From CAWELS01 sp964468205 (GTDB lineage: Bacteria; Acidobacteriota; Terriglobia; Bryobacterales; Bryobacteraceae): a stretch of 7,588 nt of DNA. This document shows, piece after piece, positions 4,901 through 7,588 of this stretch. A program made the translations under genes and the position numbers. A model generated the notes under the pieces. That model did no database searches. It saw only the letters and a list, made by a program, of their open reading frames with translations, and had not been told where the DNA came from. The DNA lies in contig CAYXVG010000137.1 of NCBI GenBank assembly GCA_964468205.1, positions 1-7,588 of the forward strand. Direction: 5' to 3'. Every line of letters starts with the position of its first letter. Position 1 is the stretch's first letter.

Positions 4901-7195
4901 AAGTTCGAGACCGCCCGGGAGCGGGTTCGTAATCGCCTCCAAGCCATTGCCAGCGAGAAGGCATGGCAACACTGCTTCTCCCGGATGACGGAGCACGAAC
5001 GCCAGCACCTAGTTGCGTGGGCGAAGGCCATGAGGAACCTTGGGAGGGGAACGGGCAAGTACGCTCCAATACACCGGCGGGCGGCACGTGAGCACATGGT
5101 GGAATGCCGCTCGGCAATCCCGGCTTGGATCATGCCGATCTACCGAGTTGCCGAGACCGTGCGCCCAGGAAGCGATCTCTACGACGTGGTGATCGTAGAC
5201 GAGGCCAGCCAGTCTGGCCCCGAAGCTCTTCTGCTCACATACCTCGCGAAGAAGATCGTGGTGGTTGGTGACGACAAGCAGATCGCGCCCGAGTTCGTCG
5301 GCCTGGATCGTGAAGATGTCAATCAGCTACGGCGCCGACACATTGCAGCCCTCCCGCACAGCGATCAGTACGGCGTTGATAACAGTTTCTTTGACCTCGC
5401 CGAAATCCGCTACCAAGGGCGTATCACGTTGCGCGAGCACTTTCGATGCATGCCAGAGATCATTCAGTTCTCGAATAATCTCTTCTATCGCGCGCAGCCT
5501 CTAATCCCGCTCAAACAATATGGGGCGCACCGATTGGAGCCCGTGGTTCAAGTGAGGCACCTGGCTGACGGCTACAGAGAGGGACATAGCACCAGGATCA
5601 CCAACCCGCCGGAGGCGCAAGTGCTGGTAGATGCGGTTCTCACGTCTTCGCAGGACGAAGCGTACGACGGCAAGACGTTCGGTGTCATCAGCCTGCAGGG
5701 TCATGCCCAAGCACAGCTCATAGAAAAGCTTCTTCTCGAACAGCTTGGGCCCGAGAAGATGGAACGCCGACAGATAGTCTGCGGTGACGCGTATGCGTTT
5801 CAAGGCGACGAGCGTGACGTGATCTTCCTAAGCCTCGTCGCCGCACCAGAGGCTGGTCGGCGCATCGGCACACTCACGAAGAAAACTGATGAACGCCGGT
5901 TCAACGTCGCCGCTAGTCGCGCGCGCGAACAAATGTGGCTATTCCACACCGCCACGCTGAACGACCTCAGCGAAGTATGTCTCCGTTACCAGCTACTGCA
6001 CTACTGCACCAATCCACGCGTCGGTCCAGCGGTGGTTCAAGGCCTTGAGCTGGATCGTGTCCGCCTCCTCGCCAAGGAGGCAAATCGACACCAGGTGCAA
6101 CCTCCCGATCCCTTCGACAGCTGGTTCGAAGTAGATGTATTCGTGCGGATTGCCGAGCGCGGGTATCGAGTCATTCCACAGTACGAGGTTGTCAGGTACC
6201 GTATCGACCTAGTCGTGGAGGGCATGGAGCGGCGTATGGCGGTGGAATGTGACGGAGACCGCTGGCATGGAGCCGAGCGTTACATGGAGGACATGACACG
6301 CCAACGCATGCTCGAACGTTGCGGCTGGACATTCTGGCGGCTGCGAGGTAGCACGTTTGCACTCGACCCGGACGGTGCTCTGGAAGGCCTGTGGAAGAAG
6401 CTCGACCAACTCGGCGTGTATCCGGCCGGGCACCAGAAAACCTCGCTGCTGGACTCACCTCCCAAGCGAAACGTGCTTGCGCCAACCGGAGACCGATGCG
6501 GCACGGAAGCATCGACCCGGAGACCGGCTGGTGGGCTCGACGATTCAGAGGAGGCGCAGGCACGTGACGACGACGTCTCAGACCTCGACAAGCATACTCA
6601 CGGCCACGAAGACAACGAGGAGCAAACCATGCAGCAACCGGCACAGCTATTCCCGGTTCCCACACCTCGCAGACGAAGAATGGAGCCATATCACCAGTGG
6701 CAGCCTCGGTTGGTGCCGGACCCCCTTGGGGCGCGCACGTCAGAGATGGTTGAGGGACTGATGTCAATTGTTGAGTCCGAGGGCCCCATCATCGTCAACC
6801 GCGTCTTCCAGCTGTATGCTCGGGCCGCGGGATATCGGCGAGTGGGCAAACAGATCCGGTCAGCACTGAACAAGGCGCTATGGGCGGCGATCAAGAAAGG
6901 CGTCGTCCAGTCCCGCGATGAGACTGGCAGCAAGGGGCTACGAGATAGGACCCTTTGGAAACCGAACACCCCGAGCATCGTCGTGCGACAGCGCGGTCAG
7001 CGGCGATTTGAAGAGATCCCAGACTCGGAGATCGCAGCTTTTCTTGATCAGGCATCCAAGGAGGCCCCTGCTGATTCCGAGGAGGAGATCTTCCGCCGCG
7101 TTCTCGATTCCTACGAGATCAAACGGATGACCCAGAACATACGCGAACGACTTGGCCGCATACACCGGCTCCGCGGGGGCATGCAAGCAGGTTAG
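1943..7195 (+). CDS. SF1 helicase fused to Vsr/MTES_1575-like nuclease and DUF3320-like module; candidate single-protein immune effector
   Basis: About 1,750 residues counted from GTG 1943; the longest frame starts at GTG 1802 and gives 1,797. Residues 17-380 are a family-specific N-terminal region containing L-G-L-L-S-W-K and R-R-H-L-V. The helicase core follows: a Q-motif-like stretch at 380-392; Walker A G-P-P-G-T-G-K-S-H-T ending at 414 with K411; motif Ia V-L-V-T-S at 429-433; motif II V-D-E-A-S-Q (D1086, E1087); motif III G-D-D-K-Q-I-A-P ending at 1116; motif IV L-R-E-H-F-R-C at 1163-1169; motif V F-Q-G-D-E-R-D at 1286-1292; motif VI N-V-A-A-S-R-A-R ending at 1328. About 650 largely helical residues separate Ia and II. 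Next is a PD-(D/E)XK nuclease: E1396, D1422, E1435-C-D1437-G-D, H1442 and R-Q-R-M-L-E-R-C-G-W, typical of Vsr/DUF559/MTES_1575 folds. An acidic linker (1496-1574) leads to a winged-helix DUF3320-like module (1575-1750). The protein is cytoplasmic, with no signal peptide or membrane segment. It probably translocates on and cuts foreign DNA. The domains are certain; the immune role is inferred. Confidence 0.93.
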   Translation: MRDGADIADRGTTDPTRERAIALFRFLKELTELRSKTIRTVDQYDEVLWLADLPREAEVTCAAWGSSDDAAVTETWIEIRRPDLPPAPQPDPELQAWLVSEQVQDSSGEMPELRDGIQFRIESGPGEDPPDAPFVPRRIEDFPEIKTKWEQYVEDEWWPWAERDRRMQRVQRVYASLYSIYQKQQRLGEQYEVVLGLGLLSWKPLHQHEIRRHLVTAQTSLRFDATRGVIAVGPAGEGAKPAIEEDMLDAQDRPDPAQQLAIEQQVRELDDELWADDKLQNLLRSWVHAASSEGLFVDSLQQPATGLPKLRVQLAPAIILRRRSERSFLAAFKQILAQLEDGAPVPPSVERFVTVMEDVDQRAFDGDGEILGGEDEEIYFPLQANDAQEQIVQRLASHQGVLVQGPPGTGKSHTIVNLVCHLLAAGQRVLVTSHASRALRVLRRYISERVPEIGPLAVILLGDDRESLQAMEDSVQGITHRYTNWNSRQSEREVDQLHQSLVAAKMEAADALHGLRAVRETETYAHPPRFGDYEGTLQRIAERVRAESTQFSWVVDQPGEDVAPPMADAEFCDLVHLLRDQELNDIAAQDWSPIDPETLYSPDAFADLVAAELRLTEAFDSVKAGTHYPEYGALLVAPQQATQDLAEQLAALVSEADRLGRHLYTWVPKAVPQILGDHDRVWRELLDATERAITSIEDGGRRADSVTVAGIGDRDNGMVKAHADALLRHLAVGGRWGWGLFRPAVVKQASYLWREVRVSGRLCDTWDTLDDLSYLFGLNIELGALRDRWALYHAVRPGSVSDQIAQLADLSEPLRDAIKLHEAKSSICELIATLPGVSEPTWHDLESLSMLLTAARAALLETELHTASIKLGAVAAGLGSIASGGSDPEVTQLRSAVESRDLDAYRQAFDAIAAHHQAHERLAQRGALMNQLAAAAPELARAIEATAGESTWDERASSFPAAWNWARAKGWLRLMADPQREEQLVIKFETARERVRNRLQAIASEKAWQHCFSRMTEHERQHLVAWAKAMRNLGRGTGKYAPIHRRAAREHMVECRSAIPAWIMPIYRVAETVRPGSDLYDVVIVDEASQSGPEALLLTYLAKKIVVVGDDKQIAPEFVGLDREDVNQLRRRHIAALPHSDQYGVDNSFFDLAEIRYQGRITLREHFRCMPEIIQFSNNLFYRAQPLIPLKQYGAHRLEPVVQVRHLADGYREGHSTRITNPPEAQVLVDAVLTSSQDEAYDGKTFGVISLQGHAQAQLIEKLLLEQLGPEKMERRQIVCGDAYAFQGDERDVIFLSLVAAPEAGRRIGTLTKKTDERRFNVAASRAREQMWLFHTATLNDLSEVCLRYQLLHYCTNPRVGPAVVQGLELDRVRLLAKEANRHQVQPPDPFDSWFEVDVFVRIAERGYRVIPQYEVVRYRIDLVVEGMERRMAVECDGDRWHGAERYMEDMTRQRMLERCGWTFWRLRGSTFALDPDGALEGLWKKLDQLGVYPAGHQKTSLLDSPPKRNVLAPTGDRCGTEASTRRPAGGLDDSEEAQARDDDVSDLDKHTHGHEDNEEQTMQQPAQLFPVPTPRRRRMEPYHQWQPRLVPDPLGARTSEMVEGLMSIVESEGPIIVNRVFQLYARAAGYRRVGKQIRSALNKALWAAIKKGVVQSRDETGSKGLRDRTLWKPNTPSIVVRQRGQRRFEEIPDSEIAAFLDQASKEAPADSEEEIFRRVLDSYEIKRMTQNIRERLGRIHRLRGGMQAG
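6617..6622 (+). promoter_or_regulatory. Internal Shine-Dalgarno site inside the large gene
   Basis: GAGGAG at 6617-6622 is followed after six bases by ATG at 6629, in frame with the large gene. It is the best-placed ribosome binding site seen anywhere in the window, better than those of the annotated starts. It lies in the low-complexity acidic linker, where it encodes Glu-Glu, so chance cannot be excluded. Confidence 0.45.
6629..7195 (+). CDS. Possible internally initiated product: stand-alone C-terminal DUF3320-like module, 188 aa
   Basis: Initiation at the in-frame ATG 6629 would give a separate 188-aa protein containing exactly the C-terminal module of the large gene. It would have a short basic segment (T-P-R-R-R-R), a Y-x-x-W-Q-P-R-L-V-P-D-P motif, a first winged-helix-like unit (M-V-E-G-L-M through the A-L-N-K-A-L-W-A-A-I-K-K-G helix), and a second unit starting near I-P-D-S-E-I-A-A-F-L and ending I-R-E-R-L-G-R-I. 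The start lies in the disordered linker between nuclease and module, a clean domain boundary. Nested products of this kind are established in other defence genes, such as the short form of McrB and the Cas11 made from within some Cas8 or Cas10 genes. Here it is inference from the ribosome site and the domain boundary. The product could act as an extra DNA-binding or regulatory subunit. Confidence 0.35.
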   Translation: MQQPAQLFPVPTPRRRRMEPYHQWQPRLVPDPLGARTSEMVEGLMSIVESEGPIIVNRVFQLYARAAGYRRVGKQIRSALNKALWAAIKKGVVQSRDETGSKGLRDRTLWKPNTPSIVVRQRGQRRFEEIPDSEIAAFLDQASKEAPADSEEEIFRRVLDSYEIKRMTQNIRERLGRIHRLRGGMQAG

Positions 7196-7211
7196 CTGAC
7201 GCTGGCCAACC

Positions 7212-7544
7212 GTGAGTTCGAAGCACCCCTACAATGTCGGACAAACAATGGCGAGGCAGTTTGGGTTTCGCGATCGTGTGGATCGTCGGGAGATGTTTCT
7301 CCATCTTTTCGGCCGGGGCATGGAGACCAGCATTCGGGTACAGCCGATTTCTGATCGGCAACAGCCCGGAATCTTGATCGACACCATCCCGGAACGGCAA
7401 CCGGCATGCTCGGAATACGCAATCTACGGCCGCTCCGGGCGAGAGAGCGTAATCGCGAATCGTTCAATGACCAACGGAGGCCATCTCGGACTCGAGTACG
7501 CGCGTGTTCCCCAGGACATCTGGACTGAATACCCAGAGGGGTAA
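7212..7544 (+). CDS. Hypothetical protein, 110 aa, likely co-transcribed with the helicase-nuclease
   Basis: GTG at 7212 starts 16 bases after the stop of the large gene and the frame ends with TAA at 7542-7544. I do not recognise it. The composition is that of a real small soluble protein: an N-terminal arginine- and aromatic-rich part (A-R-Q-F-G-F-R-D-R-V-D-R-R-E-M-F-L-H-L-F-G), then I-R-V-Q-P-I and G-I-L-I-D-T-I-P strand-like segments, and a C-terminal stretch with W-T-E-Y-P near the end. There are no membrane segments and no cysteine clusters or catalytic signature. No Shine-Dalgarno site precedes GTG; ATG at 7248 is an alternative start giving 98 residues. The short gap suggests coupling and possibly a partner role. 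It might also be the remnant of a longer gene. A 131-aa frame on the opposite strand is judged a shadow because its composition is poorer. Confidence 0.55.
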   Translation: MSSKHPYNVGQTMARQFGFRDRVDRREMFLHLFGRGMETSIRVQPISDRQQPGILIDTIPERQPACSEYAIYGRSGRESVIANRSMTNGGHLGLEYARVPQDIWTEYPEG

Positions 7545-7588
7545 GCCCGGGTTGACATTCATCTCGAGAATCGCCGGCTCTTGACACT
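7545..7588. promoter_or_regulatory. Two TTGACA hexamers at the right edge, possible -35 elements
   Basis: TTGACA occurs at 7552-7557 and again at 7581-7586. Each matches the consensus -35 hexamer perfectly. The first has no usable -10 at 16-18 bases, as the spacing falls in GC-rich sequence. The -10 region of the second would lie outside the window. No intrinsic terminator is seen after the 110-aa gene. Confidence 0.2.

Noticed and set aside
6192..6767. 191-aa minus-strand open frame opposite the nuclease and linker
   Set aside because: It is rich in R, P, A and C with no motif, and is antisense to the conserved nuclease segment.
7192..7587. 131-aa minus-strand frame opposite the 110-aa gene
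   Set aside because: It is rich in R, S, P and C without secondary-structure pattern; the plus-strand frame is better spaced after the large gene and more protein-like.

Overview
The window is high-GC bacterial DNA with strong G/C preference at third codon positions, GTG and TTG as likely starts, and few clear Shine-Dalgarno sites. It contains no rRNA, tRNA, CRISPR array or complete insertion sequence. The phylum cannot be fixed from the sequence. A giant single-gene helicase-nuclease, small unrecognised genes, a long eroded-looking intergenic stretch and a possible gene remnant suggest an accessory or defence-island region rather than core genome.

Left block (1-988, minus strand). Three tightly packed reading frames run leftward from a TATAAT box at 1001-1006. 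They are a 54-aa frame, a 217-aa unrecognised soluble protein, and the 5' part of a third gene that leaves the window and begins with an amidohydrolase-like His-x-His segment. The junctions are TTGA (stop overlapping start) and TGA-g-ATG, so this reads as a translationally coupled operon. The first two frames may instead be one gene split by a single-base change.

Middle block (989 to about 1942). This is a long divergent intergenic region with no convincing intact gene. It holds a short plus-strand frame that may be a nuclease-gene remnant, several inverted repeats (one with a TTCG loop), and a very AT-rich tract at 1861-1900 that is the best promoter candidate for the right-hand gene.

Right block (about 1943-7544, plus strand). 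One very large gene encodes about 1,750 residues: a family-specific N-terminal region, a complete set of SF1 (UvrD/Upf1-like) helicase motifs interrupted by a roughly 650-residue insertion, a Vsr/DUF559/MTES_1575-like PD-(D/E)XK nuclease, an acidic low-complexity linker, and a C-terminal DUF3320-like winged-helix module. The linker carries an in-frame ATG six bases after GAGGAG, so the C-terminal module could also be made as a separate 188-aa protein. A 110-aa unrecognised gene follows 16 bases after the stop. The architecture (DNA-translocating motor plus nuclease in one polypeptide) is typical of predicted anti-phage or plasmid-restriction effectors. The working model is a one- or two-gene nucleic-acid-targeting immunity locus beside an unrelated divergent operon. 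The motifs are seen directly; the immune role is inferred.
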